The translations under genes were made by a program, and so were the position numbers. Shown here in pieces: positions 22,101 to 35,000 of a stretch of 64,000 nucleotides of DNA. The notes below the pieces were generated by a model. It saw only the letters and a list, made by a program, of their open reading frames with translations, was not told the DNA's origin and searched no databases. Origin of the DNA: Fallopia convolvulus (lineage: Eukaryota; Streptophyta; Magnoliopsida; Caryophyllales; Polygonaceae). The stretch spans positions 6,374,272-6,438,271 of the forward strand of contig OZ024728.1 in NCBI GenBank assembly GCA_964016875.1, read 5' to 3'. Position 1 is the first letter of the stretch; each line of letters starts with the position of its first letter.

Positions 22101-22990
22101 AATTTGAATAGCTCGTCATTATTACTACTATTTTTGTTTTTTCGTGGAAGACAACCAACTATTAATTATAATGATAAGACTATTAAGAATGATATAATCT
22201 GAAAGTTGATAAGACTGGTAGTGGTTAAGGTATGTATATGATGGAATGTTTTTTTAGCGTCTTAGTACCAGCTAGATTAGTTATTCAGATACAATGAAAA
22301 TAATATTGATGAGTGCTTAATTGCTTATAATTAAATAGAATGTTTTCTACGCCCGTTTGTTTATTTATTTTTGCTTCAAATAAAGTATTTTTATTATATT
22401 TTATTAAAAGCCCCATGAATTATATGGAATTTAGCATCTTGTCTTAAACAAAACTTTTTTATGTACGCATAATTACGCTTTTTTATTTTGCTTTACTTTA
22501 GATATAGTTTGATTATCAAAATAGATCGTACTATTTTCCTTTCTAAAAACATTTCCTTTTTTTAATTATCGAACACGATATGCATTATATTATTGATTAG
22601 ATAGACTGATATTTTTTAATACTTGAAAAGGAAATACCACATTGTGAAAAAAAATATATAAATAGAGTAACAACATTAAAGAGGTTAATACCAATGAGAG
22701 AATGACATATGGAATATGTATCCCAGAAGTTAGGGGAATTTGCATAATGGGTATGCCTCCATTAGGACAGAGCGGGCCCATACATGTCTGCTATTTTAAA
22801 GTTGGGCCTGGCCCATTTGTCTTCCAAACCCAAGACCACCATTTGTTTTCAACCCGCACAGACATTGGCTGTTGAAACTCATGCCTTGTTGTGTACAACT
22901 GGTATAGCTTTGAAATATAGTTTTATTTGCCTATAAATCATTAAAATAGTTATTTTTCAATCATCCTACTCATACAGGGTCCGTCCGTTG
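22101..22990. other. Non-coding region
   Basis: AT-rich. No gene or repeat recognised. Confidence 0.5.
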
Positions 22991-24660
22991 ACAACTGAGT
23001 ATTTATATGAGTTGATGCGGATATAACTGAAATTTGATACTTATTTTTTAGATAAGCTAAAGGTGTTCGATAAGGGTAGTTATTGGGAGTTGAGTTTCAA
23101 TGTAAAATGACAGTTTTCAATGCACATAAACACCATAAGATCCCTATCCCTTGAATATTTTTTGGCCCAAATTTCAACTACCGTAAGCTACTTGATAGAG
23201 ACATTTAGGTGTGTTTTCGGGACATTTTTAAGGTTGATTTCCAAGCTTTTTGCTTGTTTATTTACTAGTTTTTGTAGTTTTAGTAGTTTCTTGGAAGATT
23301 CGAAATCTACAATTGTTTTATGCAATTTTGCAGATTCAAAGAGGATCAAGTGTAGATGGGATAGAAACCGATAATTATGGGAAGCTTGAAGTCTTTTAGA
23401 GCTAGGGAAGTGGAAAAGAAGTTGAAGGATTTGGATTGAAAACCGGATAATCAAGGCTTCATCCTGCGTAATGGCTGCACAACTCCTATCTTGGTGACAA
23501 AGAGCTCGGGAGAAAGACACGGTCAGGGAAGGAAGGCAAGATGTGACCGCGTTTTAGGGGGTTCATCCCTGATCCCACGCTTGGCCCGTGTCTCGGGAAA
23601 GCTGGATGGATGCTCAATTTTAGTATTTTGATATTATTTTAATGCATTTTTTAATGTTTTTCCGTGGCTTCCAAGATAGATTTTCTAGGGTTTACTTTTA
23701 AGGAGTGATATTGAGTCATTAGGACTCATTCATCTAAGGAGGCAAGTTTTTCTAGAGAGCTTTTTAAGGGAGGCTTTATCCCTAATCTTGTAAGTTTTCA
23801 TATTGCTATGAGTAGATAATTTGATTTTGTTCAACTAGTTGATTGAAGTGATTGATGAATTGCATGTTATTGTGAGATTTGATTAATTCTCTATTTTATT
23901 AAATAGAGTTATTCTCTTTGCTTAATTGAATAAGGGTTTATTTAGAGTCTTATTAGATTGATCACCTAATAAATTTCTAGATTGATCTATTACTAAATCT
24001 AATTAATTATTGGTTTGAAGCTTTGAATGGAAGCCCTAGTAAACGGCAACAATAACTCGAATTGTCCTAAGGTAGCGAAATTCCTTGTTGCATAAGTAGC
24101 GACTTGTGATTGGGTTAAAATAGAAACTATACTTGTTAGTATTAGTACGACTACTTGAGTATAGATGAGAATAAATTCACAAATCATTTAAATCTCTGGT
24201 TGCTTTAAGTGTTTGTTTCTATCGATACTTGGATCTTGATGATGTTGTTTAATTGAATCTTGATGGTTTCTAGGTTGTTAAGTAATTAGGGTTGTTAGAT
24301 TAGTAGTTCAAATAGCTATAATTAATTAAAGTTTAGAATTGAATTTCACGCTAGATTATTCATGAGAAAAGAGAGTCAAGAGAATCAATGATCAATAATC
24401 AAATTCATAATGGATATTAACTAATTGAGTATATTCATCTCATACTTTTTATTCATACACATATTTTGCATTCATACTCTATTTAGAATTAGCATTGTAG
24501 TTCTAGACCAAACATCAAAACACCCCCTTTTCTACTCTTTCATTTGACATACAAGCATTCATATAAATACACAAGTTTATGTAGAATCGATCCTTAGCTC
24601 CCTACTACTTTAATTAGGAATAAGGTTTCTTTGGTAAGTATTAAATGACATAAAAAAAAA
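22991..24660. other. Retroelement-like non-coding stretch
   Basis: No protein recognised, but the composition and phrases (a GC-richer block at 23400-23600, long a/t-rich text with repeated gattga-type words, then tagaatcgatccttagctcc near 24583) look like the non-coding leader or LTR of a plant Gypsy/Athila-type element. I could not find matching LTRs. It contains the rRNA-like segment at 24030-24106. Confidence 0.35.
24030..24106 (+). pseudogene. Fragment of bacterial-type large-subunit rRNA
   Basis: The segment contains CCTAAGGTAGCGAAATTCC and the flanking words aagccctagtaaacggc and aagtagcgac. Compared from memory with E. coli 23S rRNA (about 1910-1970, helices 68-71), it is colinear throughout. 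The helix 69 stem is kept by paired changes: CAAT...ATTG replaces CCGT...ACGG around the loop. It is bacterial/organellar in type, not cytosolic 28S. The flanks look like retroelement DNA, not rDNA, so this is an isolated captured piece. Confidence 0.7.
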
Positions 24661-24714
24661 AACTTCGTCACTATTACAAGTGCATTTCAACTGCTAATGT
24701 TGAACACTAAATGT

Positions 24715-24973
24715 ACTTTAAATGTCCTTCCTTCCATTGGGTATATATATGACAAGGGACTCACCTTTGGTGGTAAATCCTAGGTTTGTGACTTAGCCGA
24801 CATAGCTCACGAACAAGGTAAATTGGTTTGCGCCAACTTGAACCAATGTAAGGAAGGACATTTAAAGTTGGTTTTTCACCCAAGTAGAGGGGTGAATGCA
24901 AGGATCGAACATGAGACCTCCAAAGTCACAATATCTCTCGTGCCTCCTACCATTAAGCCACCCCTATGTGGGG
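24715..24973 (-). mobile_element. SINE-like unit with tRNA-type promoter boxes
   Basis: On the minus strand, starting near 24973, an A-box-like TGGCTTAATGGTAGG is followed about 40 bp later by a B-box-like TGTTCGATCCTTG, the arrangement of a tRNA-derived RNA polymerase III promoter. Further along lies a pair of inverted 20-25 bp segments (around 24717-24741 and 24845-24869, both with ggaaggaca/tgtccttcc). Family unknown. It does not fold as an intact tRNA and is not a tRNA gene. Confidence 0.45.
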
Positions 24974-25021
24974 CAAAAAAAGCCATAATTTTTTTTTGTT
25001 AGAACAAAAAAAGCCATAATT
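24974..25021 (-). mobile_element. Ultra-short LINE tail with 17 bp target duplication
   Basis: caaaaaaagccataatt occurs at 24974-24990 and 25005-25021. The 14 bp between read TTCTAACAAAAAAA on the minus strand. Confidence 0.55.
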
Positions 25022-25839
25022 AATTTTGAAAGAACTGCTTTAAATTTGCACACCAAACTTATGACTAAAGATTCTAGCAGCCTTCATCTCTTGCCTCTAG
25101 TATTGAATTCTCTTAATGAAAAAAGGACCTTTTAAAGTTTGGTACTAGTGTATTATAATTTCTACCAAGTTATTTCACATTAATTAATTAACTATTAACT
25201 TAAATTCCAGAGATTTTGACAAAAATATGTAAGGATAAATCTGAGAAAAATAAGATTTTATGTGTAAAAGGGGTAGAAGTAGAACTTATATAAAGGGACT
25301 AGTCCTTATTGAAAAAAGGTTTTTTTGAAGTTTGGTGTTAAATACTTGAAATTTACAATAGAGTATTATTTTGATAATAACAAGGCAATCATTAGGTTAC
25401 CCATCTATAACAAAGCCAACCTAAATTATTGCAACAGATGATCTTTAGAAAATCAAATACAATTGGTTGACGAGTAACAAATAAATGTAAAGCTAATAAT
25501 GAATTTAAACTATTCGAATGAGCATCTTGGAAGTCGACAATTACCTATTGAAAAAGAGAGATATTGATGTGTTTTCTTACTAAGAATTTTTCTACAATAT
25601 TAAATTTGATGTAACAATGAAACACTGTATGGGTGGGCCCTCCCAATTTGGTCCCAACTTTTCATCTCATGTATTCCGTGTATTCCTGACCACCTCCCTA
25701 AATACGAAATATCCTATCCTGATGCTCCTTGGGTTGATGATCTTGTTAAGCATCCTGGCTAAGCTCTTTTGATATTTAACCAACCTAATATTAGACATTT
25801 CCTTTTTTTCCTCAGTGAAATCTAAGTTGATTCCCAATG
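25022..25839. other. Non-coding region
   Basis: AT-rich. No gene recognised. Confidence 0.5.
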
Positions 25840-28040
25840 CTAATTGTTGACTCCTTTCTCATATGTCATCGTCTTGATAGTTGGTAAACCACCTTCTAAT
25901 GGAATAACGACTTTTGTCACATAAGTGAGGGTGTACACTGTTTCTCTCATTAACCTCCTAGGCGTCATTCTGTACACCCATAGAACCGCCGACAACTCCT
26001 CAACCCATTTCCCTTTGGCTTGCTTGAGACACCTCTTCAATCTATTCAAGATCACTTTGTTACTTGCTTCTACTTGACCATTGGGTTGTGGATAAGCGAT
26101 TAATGAGTAAAAAGTCATGATTCCATACTCGACACATTAATTTTAAATATTTTTCTATTGAAATGTGTACCATGTCGAAGACCAAGGTGTAGAGTATACT
26201 AAATCGAGGGATTAGATTTCCCCACACAGAGTTTATTGCCTCCCTCTCAATTATACTGGCCAATGCTTTGGCTTCTATCCGTTTGGTAAAGTAATTTGCT
26301 ATAGTGATCATGTATTTTCGATTTCCTATAACTCTCGGTAACTTGCCCACTATGTTAATCCCACATTGGGTGAATGGCTAGGGTCTCATCATCGGGTGTA
26401 GATTCGAGGCTGACTGGTGGATCATTTTGGTGAACTTTTGGCATCTTTTGCACTTCTTAAGTAAGCTTTTGCCATGAAGGGTCACCAATATCCATGTGTG
26501 ACAACTCTCACGACTAGACTTCTATTTCTAAAGTAAATCCCAAAGACCCCTTAATGGATCTCATAAAGGAGGTTGTCCACTTTTGAAGGCGGAATGCAAA
26601 GAAGGTAAGGTCATATAAAGGAGCACTTGTATAGCTTTTGATCAAGAGAGAGCCAGTAACCTATCGCTTGTGCTCTTATTTTCCGTGCCTCGATTTGGTC
26701 CTTAGACAAATTTCCTTCCTTTAAGTAAGTAAAAATGGGAGTCATTCAATCGCACAACTCACTTCAACATGTCCGATGCTAGGCCATTCCAAGATGCCGA
26801 TTTGGACCGCTCGTGAGCATTAGTCCACTACTGAGGACCCCAAAGTGGTGAGGGCATCTGAAAATTTATTTTGAAGTCGTGGAATTTTCCCAGTCTGGAA
26901 GCTTTCCAATTTCGCCACTAAGCTACGTTCCAACTCTAGATATGCTGCCATTCGCGACGAGTGAGCTTCGTAATCTCCCTGCAGTTGGCTTACCACCAAT
27001 ACTGAATCAAAGCTTCATATTCAACCTTGTCTAGTATGACTTTTAACCTCAGAATCAAAGTTGTTGTCTTGAATCCCAATCGTACTACAATGCACAAAGT
27101 TCACTTGTTGGTGTCATGCAGCAACAAGCTTCACATTAATATGGTGGATTGGCTGCTTATTCTTGCTTGTAAACTCTTCTATCAAATCAGTGAGCACTTG
27201 TGCCATACTGCCCCAGCTTTACAATCCATTTTTATACTCTTCCTGATAAGTCTGCACTTACCAAAAAGGCTTGCAAAGGATGTGTTGTCAAAACCTTTTA
27301 TCGGATGCACTTGGAAGTAATGGTTTAGCTTTTATGTTGTCACAATCAACGCTAGCAACAACTCATACAGAAGTGTGTATCAGGTTCGTCACCATTCTCT
27401 GGAAGGTTGTCGTGACGTTCTTTAATCCAAAGGGCGTGAGTATATAGCAAAAGATTCCGTTTGGTGTGATGAAAGATGTCTTCTTTTGATTTGGCCCATA
27501 CATTGGTATTTGATGGTACCCTCGGTATGCATCTAGGAAGCTTAGGCGTTTGTGCTCTGTCATGGCATCCACCAGATGATTGATTTTTGGAAGAGGAAAC
27601 ATGTCTTTGGGATAGGCTTCGTTCAAATATGTGAAATCCATGCATACTCACCATTCCCCGTTCTTTTTACTACGATTGTGTTCGCCAACCACGTAGGGTT
27701 GAACACCTCTCGAACTACCCTATCATTTATGAGTTTCTATAGTTCAACCAACACGGCATATGGATGTTGTAAAGAGGGCCTCCTTGATTTTTGGATTATG
27801 GACTTAGCTTTTTGGATCAACGTTTAATAGATGGAAAGAAAGGTTTGGGTCTATTCTTATCATTTCATAAGGGCTCCAAGCAAAGAGATTGTGATTCCGA
27901 AGCAGCAATCCTTTCGACAACTCTAACTCGTTTCCATCCATTTTTACTCCAGCTAGAAAATACTTGCTCGAATTCTGCTCATCTATGAATATTTTTTGCA
28001 AAGCATCCATTGTCTTTTCATTTGGGGCAATTTCGACCTC
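25840..28040 (-). pseudogene. Decayed Ty3/Gypsy pol, Tat-like
   Basis: On the minus strand, in order: an RT lead frame (28010-27804, with NLFAWSPYEMIRIDPN), the RT core (27641-27363, DFTYLNEAYPKDMFPLPKI, then SFLDAYRGYHQI), traces of RNase H (around 27000-26830, an A-A-Y-L-E-L-type run), and integrase in two frames (26350-26060 and 26118-25840, with the AYPQPNGQVEASNK motif). RT precedes RNase H and integrase, which is the Ty3/Gypsy order. The RT wording resembles the Tat/Ogre group. Many stops and frame breaks; the YxDD box is lost after 27363. Confidence 0.8.
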
Positions 28041-29290
28041 GCTTAGATCTCATGGGTTTGGTCTGTCCACGTCGGTGGCCGCGCCTTATTCGTGAGCTTT
28101 CTCCACGCACCCTGGTGCTCAGTCGCCAACTCCCGATTGACTTCACTTGGTTCCACTTCTTTTTGCTTGACTCCTTCGGTCGACCATCGTTTTTCGAATC
28201 TAGTTTCGACATCTGACGATGCTTCAACGTCATTCGGTCGCTTTTCTCTCATGTGGGGACCCTCTTGCCCCCAACACTAGATTTCGGTTGGTTCTCGAGT
28301 GTCATGGTTCTCTCCGTTTTGTTCATTGACGCCGAGGGATCCGACCTCCGCTTACCCGCCATGCGCCTTTGTCGCTTGTTGACGGTTGATGGCGAGACAT
28401 CTCAGCTCTGCTCAATTAGGGTTTTAGAAAAAATTTCCCACAAATGACACACACCAAAATGTAGGCGCAAAGTTCGATTAGGGAAAAAAATCCAAACCCC
28501 CTTCAATTTACATTGATCTTCTTCTTCATTAAATACTTGGAATCAATGTAAAACGAGGCGTTCGTATCTCGATTCCACCTTCGACGCTCAAGTCAGACCT
28601 CCTCGTAAATATGTAAATTTAATTCAAAGTAAAAATAAAGAGAGAAACGCGTACCATATTTATAAGGATACGAGCCTTCTTACTCTCCAAACTAGCCCAT
28701 TAGAATTAGAAATTCTTATTGACATTAAATAATAATAAATATACATGTTCATAATTATTTTCTGGGAATTTTATCCTCTCAGTATGCACTAAAATTAGGA
28801 ACATCAAATGGATGATTTAATCTATCTTATTGAATACAGAGTGGTGATTACATAAAGCAAGCATGTTGAATGTTTTTTTTTTCAAAAAAGTGTTTCCATC
28901 TCGTAGATGCACTAATACATTTAAGTCCGTAAAAATCACCTTATTGAATTTTTGATCTCAGTAAAGTTGAATTTCTATCTATTTCACGTATTTGTACAAA
29001 TTAAATACAGTATGTATTTATAAATATGCCTAAAGTTGTACTTACATTGTATACAAATGTCCAATACGTATACATGTTGGGATTTGAACTTTTCACGCAT
29101 TCTAGAGAAACATGTATTTTAAATAAAGCAACGTATTATAATGACTTATTGATTATGTTTTTGAAATTATTGCCAAAAGAGAAATTATTTTTGTTATTGA
29201 TGTAGCTAAAAAAGGAAGCTTGTAAGTTGTACATCCCTATACGCCGTCGTATTTTAATGCCGTCAGGTAACGGCGTCAATACAATTTCCA
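28041..29290. other. Gypsy flank and BRX-like upstream region
   Basis: 28041-28450 has several overlapping open frames rich in charged residues but no recognisable gag. 28500-28650 has an LTR-like GC-richer block with no partner found. 28700-29290 is AT-rich non-coding DNA. A TATA-like tttaaata at about 29291-29298 may serve the BRX-like transcript. Confidence 0.4.
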
Positions 29291-29314
29291 AGTTTAAATA
29301 CCGCGAACGTCTTG

Positions 29315-29686
29315 TCTAGAACTCTTTACCTCTGCATTCTCTCTTGCTCGCCTGCGTGAGCGCTGGTGCCTTCGTTCACAGCGCAACAAATTCCCAATCT
29401 CAAAAGCGAGCGAGCGAAAACAAAAAGAGAGATCGAGGAAGAAAAAGAGCGATAATCGGAGTGCATTATCCAACACTCAGCTTCATCACGTTTCGTATCG
29501 CAGTTCATTCTTCTTTTCGTTGAATTTGATTCCCATTCGAAGGTGATCAGAGAATCACTTTCTCTGTGGCGATTTTTTTTTCCTTCCTCCGGAGGAATTT
29601 CACTGTTGAGTAGGAGGAATCTTTGCAAAGTGAAGATCAACACAGCGAATAGAATAATTCTTCGCGTATCAGAAACAGAGGAATTT
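29315..29686 (+). other. Probable 5' non-coding exon of the BRX-like gene
   Basis: A GC-richer, CT-rich leader following a TATA-like box, ending at a strong donor (gtaagt at 29687). No BRX reading frame occurs here; the coding start is 2.3 kb downstream. The leader intron would end at an acceptor near 31948 (ccaaatgcag). Inferred from splice-site patterns only; the following 29687-31947 shows no gene of its own. Confidence 0.45.
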
Positions 29687-31447
29687 GTAAGTACACTGTT
29701 CTCTGATTTTTTTCTTTTGAATTTGAATCAATCTCTACTGTTTACTGGCGAGATCGATCTCGTCAATTTCCGTTTTCTTTGTGAAGTCATGAAAGGTTTG
29801 TTTATTCAATTGCGGTGTGATGAACCGATTGTCGGAAAACCTAATTCGAACGGTTTCGAGTCGTTGTCAATAGGTAGTAGGAGGGCGCGGAGGACGATAA
29901 ACAATCCGAGTCTGTTTAACTGCTCTCTTCTGATTTTGCTCCCCGGAAGTCTCCATTTACAGTATCCAGTCGTTTTCCAGTTTTATCCTCTAGAGACAAA
30001 AATAGTGTGTGGAATTGGCCGTGGAATTTTCAATTTTTGGATCAGCATTAAATTAGAAAGCCGAAAAGAGGAGAGAGAATTTAGGGGAAGATCAGCTCTA
30101 ATCGTCCTTAATTGCTCTCGGAGGGTCGTTTTCAGGTCACAGATAATAATAATGCCTGTTCTCTGTTTTGTGAACTCGCTTTCCCTCTCAGTACACCACG
30201 CTTTGCTTTCTTTCTGTCTATCGCCATATTTACAGCTTTTGAAAAATTCATTCACGATTCTGCTTGATTAGGAGGATGGATACTGATTGAGCATGGCCTT
30301 TTGCTTAACGATTCATCAAGCGCTTAATTATTATGAGAAATTAATATTGTTTTTAAAAGAAAAAAAAGGAAAGGAAAAGACTGTTTGCTCTCTAGTTTTG
30401 TGAAAAAATGATAGGGTTACAGCACACAAGCCAAAAAGAGATTCGAAAAACACATCTCATTCTCATCTTTCCCCACCTCGTGATGACGGTTGCTTTTGGA
30501 GGCAGGAGGGGATTTCTTGAAGAATGAGGATTGATTTTTACTTTTCAGAAGGAACAGTTGAAGTAATTGCGGTCTTCTTTTTTCTCCTTGTTTTTTCTAG
30601 TTCAAATCTTTCAAAAAATTCTCTCAAGTTTATTACGCATATTTCTTCTAGTACTCACACCTAACAACAATTGAGAACTATTAAATATTATTCTTGTTTG
30701 CTTTGGGGATTAGTTTTTGGTGCTGGTGTGCACGAAAAAAGCGCACAAATACATGAGACTCGGAGAGGAATACTCGGACCACTATCAACATCTAACAAAC
30801 AGTGGTATTCTTTCTTTGGCCTCTTTGTATTTTGCTTTTTCCAATTATTGGGTCTTTATTTTTATATAGTCTAGTCTTCGATGTCCCCCACAATGCACAT
30901 CCACCCACTCTCTCTGATCCCGAGTAACCTCTTATTCCCTTTTCCTTTTTCTCCTCGATCATCTTTGCTTGCTTATCTGGTTGATTTCTTGGAATCTGAA
31001 AGAGGAGATCATTTTCGCTCCTTTTCATTGGACTCCCACTCTCTCATCAAATACTAAATGGAGATTGGTCTCGTAACATATGATGTGTGTGTGCTTTCCC
31101 CATCTATTTTGCCTTTTACTTGGAATGGTTCATTCTTGAGGCATGCAAATCTTCTGGGAGGTAAAAAAATTATATTTTATACTCCTATTGGTATTGGCTC
31201 TTTAGTATACATCACATATGTAGGATGAATGTCAGTGTAATACTAGCAATTTAGGTGTTTGATTTTTGCAAGGCCTACTCTGATCCAAGTGGCTGAAGGT
31301 CAATTGTAATAAATAATCTAGTGTATATAAGGTACAGCCAAAAATTCAAAATTAAGATGTGCAAATGTCATTTGCTTTGTTGAGTTTTCATCTCTGGGCT
31401 AATTGGGCCAAAGTTGAATGTAGTTGTGTGGGGGGACTTAGGCCTTA

Positions 31448-31520
31448 GGGTGCCTTTAGATTGCACCATATAATGTATTATTTTACATTATAATGTATTA
31501 TGGGGTGCGATCCAGACACC
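31448..31520. repeat. Short inverted repeat, MITE-like, in BRX leader intron
   Basis: gggtgcctttagattgcacc at 31448-31467 pairs imperfectly with ggtgcgatccagacacc at 31504-31520, around an AT-rich core that repeats taatgtatta. It resembles a small hAT-type MITE; no target duplication was fixed. Confidence 0.4.
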
Positions 31521-32026
31521 GTTAATGAGGGGCTCACTACAGAGTAGCAAGTAATTACAAATGTTCAAATGAATCTCTCTGCCTCTTCCATTCATTCTGG
31601 TTCTGAGAGAATCAAAACATGGACCACCCTCTGTTTTCCATTTCTTAACAGCTTCTGATATGAGATGGTAAGGCCAATTTTGGAGAAGAACTAGACACTC
31701 TTCCGTTCATAATTCAAATATATCTTCTTTCGTTGTTTTGTCGAATTACGTCAGACACCCTGTGGATGAAAATCTGCCGGGTAGAATGATCATGTCTATG
31801 TAGAATGAAGGGAACCATTGCATGTCTGATTTTGGCTGAATATTCCATATTTCTGTTAAAATGTGTAATACAAATACAAAACACACATGTTAATGTGTCA
31901 ATTCCATCTGTGATTCTAGTAGATTGTCTGACTATTCAGCCAAATGCAGGTCCATTATTAGAGACAAGGTGTAGAAACAGGAGAAAACTCAAAACAGGAA
32001 GAAGAAGAAGAAAGTAACAAGGGAAA

Positions 32027-35000
32027 ATGTTAACATGCATAACCTGTGCAAAGCAGACAGACGAGAGAGACGAAGATGGAGGAGGGCGTGGTACACCAAA
32101 TACCAAAGAATCAGTCAAAAGTCTGACTTCCCAGGTTCCTTAACTTCTCTCTTTGTTTTCCCCATTCAATATTTTTATTTTGGTTGATTTCCCATTCAAT
32201 AATTTAAGTGCTATTGCTCATTTGCATGTATGATTTTGCTCTTGTTAGTTGCCTTGTTGCCCTTTTTAGTTCAAAACCATTTGTTTCTAACAAGGAGCTA
32301 GGATCGGTGTTCTTGCTAATTTATTATTTTAGGGGACCACATATCTGAAATATTTGAGTATTTTTACCCAATATATATGGTTTGCTTTTAACTAAACTCC
32401 GAAACTGACTTATATGATTTATCCATATGCACTTTTGTGTAGTCACCTAACCTAATTCATTTTCTCCACATTAGTACAAGTTGTGGATTTGTTAGAGGCT
32501 ATGATATTAAATTCTTACCTTTTTTTTTAGGAAGTAAGCAAATTCTCTTTTGGACCATCCCACTTGTTTTTATTATTAATCTCATCATATATTAATATTA
32601 ATGAAACTGAAAATGTATTAAAAATGAATATAGAGATGATTAATTAAACAACCTAAAAGTACCTAACAACTCATATATGTTCCATGGGCGCTTTAGATTG
32701 AAAAATGTGCAGCCTGTATAGGATAACTAAGACCTGATCACAATTCACAAGAGTAAAAACTTATTGTAATGATCAAATTTCGTGAAGTGAATGTAAGTTT
32801 TTGGACACAGCATCTTCAGCATTGATCATGATATAATTGTGAGTGAGAGTAAATTTAAGCTGCACTTTTCCTTGCATAAAACGTGCTGTCACTGTGCTTT
32901 CAACCACCACAAAGTACACTTGTTACCGCCCTATCTCAGTTAAACACCAGAAGCACAATTGGGCTCATGAGTACGAAGGTAGTAAATGAAGGCCAATAAA
33001 TAATCTCTATTGCACTTATTTGCTACCTAAAACCACTACACACACTGTAATAGGGCCACCTACACTCAGAGTTGGCCTAGAGCAAACCAAACATAACTTA
33101 ACATCCTTGTTTGAGCAGATTCTGACCAAAAAATTAATTTAAGCAGAGCATTTCTTTTGAAAACGAAGAAAGCATGATTTGGTCTTTTTTTGAAGTTGGA
33201 GAGACTTGGGTTTGTTCTAGGCTTCTAGCTGCTTTGGTTGGTTATTAGAAGGGTTTGCATATTTGACCTTAATTTGAACCCAATTCTTATTCACACACTT
33301 CTGCCATATTGTTGGAAAAAATTTCAACCCAAAAGTGATCTATAAACACCAAATTTTGTACACAAAAATATTCACCTGTTTTGAGGTAACTCAAAATAGA
33401 TTTATAATCGGACAAAAGAAGCATTTGGAAAAGACTGCTAGTGTCCTTTAGTGTGTGCCTGACCCCACTGTTGAATTCTTGCCTACTAATTCTGTGACAA
33501 AAGATCAAGATTTTGCTAAAAAGAAAAAGAGAAAGAAAATAGGCCGGTATGGTCTGTTTTACATTTTAATTAGAATGTACTCCCTCCGTTTCACAATAGT
33601 TGTTCATATACACTTTTTTTCTTGTTTCACAATAGTTGTTCATATAATTTTTTTTTCCACTTATACCCCTAATAATTACACCATATTAATTATACCATAT
33701 TAATTATATACACTTTTCCCAATGCAACTTTTAGAATATAAAGTAGCTTTTAATAGGAGTAAATTTGGAAGAATTTTTCCCCCTTAATATATGTGCAAAT
33801 TTGTCTAAGAACAACTATTGTGAAACGGAGGGAGTAAATGAAAGATCCAATTCAGAAAGCCGTGCATAGGATGAAAAGGAAACACAAGATGGATTCATAA
33901 AGCAGTACCAGCAAGATTTTAGAGAAGATTCATCATGACAGTGCTTTAGACTTTAACTTGGCCACCATCCATGACTCTGGCTATAAATAAATCACTTATT
34001 AGAAGAATCCGTTTTGGGAAACTTGTCCAATCGGTTAATTGCCCTGTAAATTACCTCGAATTAAGAAAATTTAGCTACTATGATTGCTACATTGATTGAT
34101 CAAATTTCAGGGACATTATGTTTGTTTTTACACCCTGATGGTAAAAGGGTTCAAATCAAAATCATGAGGTAAAAACACAGTAAAAGAATAATATGATTTG
34201 ATTGCCACACCTCAGCTATTTTCACATAAACTTTTAATCCTTGATTGTTTGATCATCTCAACATTGGCATGCCTAACATAACAATTGAACCATAGTTATA
34301 TATGACATCATAATAGGGAGTCAAAATTGTAACAGAAATTGCCTAATTGGAGAAAATATAATTTTGCTCATTGTAATTTGGAAATTACCTACAGCTCAAG
34401 GATATGGCACTGAAAATCTCTGGTTCCAGCAAACAAGGCAAACCTACGAGTCCAAGGGGCTTCAGAAGAGGCGATAGATCTTACCCCGAGTTTGATACTA
34501 TTTCTGAAGGGGTTCCATACTCCTACAATCAACCTGCAAGCTCAAGTTCAACTCCCGCATGGGACTATACAAGTAGCAGCCACAACCGAGGTGGAAGATC
34601 GTACTCAAGATTCGCTCCAGGTGAAAGAAGTGCGCGGGAATCCGTCTGCACTGAATCTGATGTGGTGTTGGAGGATGAGGACGAGCCTGTAGAATGGATG
34701 GCTCAGGTTGAGCCTGGAGTTCATATCACATTTGTGTCCCTACCAAATGGAGGAAATGATCTCAAACGGATCCGATTCAGGTATAAATGCAAACACAATA
34801 TGGCCTTCTATCTTAATCATCTCAAGTACAATAGATCATTCTTGAAATGCCACTTATTGTAGAGTATAGAAGAAACCACTATTACCATCAGAATTAGCAT
34901 TGCTGGACCTGGAAGACAAGTGACCAAACAAGAAGATATTATGTAACAACATTAAACCATATCGTTTTGTGTTTCTTTGCCATGTTAAATAGATTATTCC

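Noticed and set aside
24900..24975. Possible tRNA gene
   Set aside because: Only A- and B-box-like motifs are visible; no cloverleaf with acceptor stem and anticodon loop could be drawn, so SINE-like is the better reading.
29543..30271. 242-codon plus-strand frame
   Set aside because: No ATG at the start, no recognised domain, and it crosses the strong donor at 29687. It looks like the leader and intron of the BRX-like gene.
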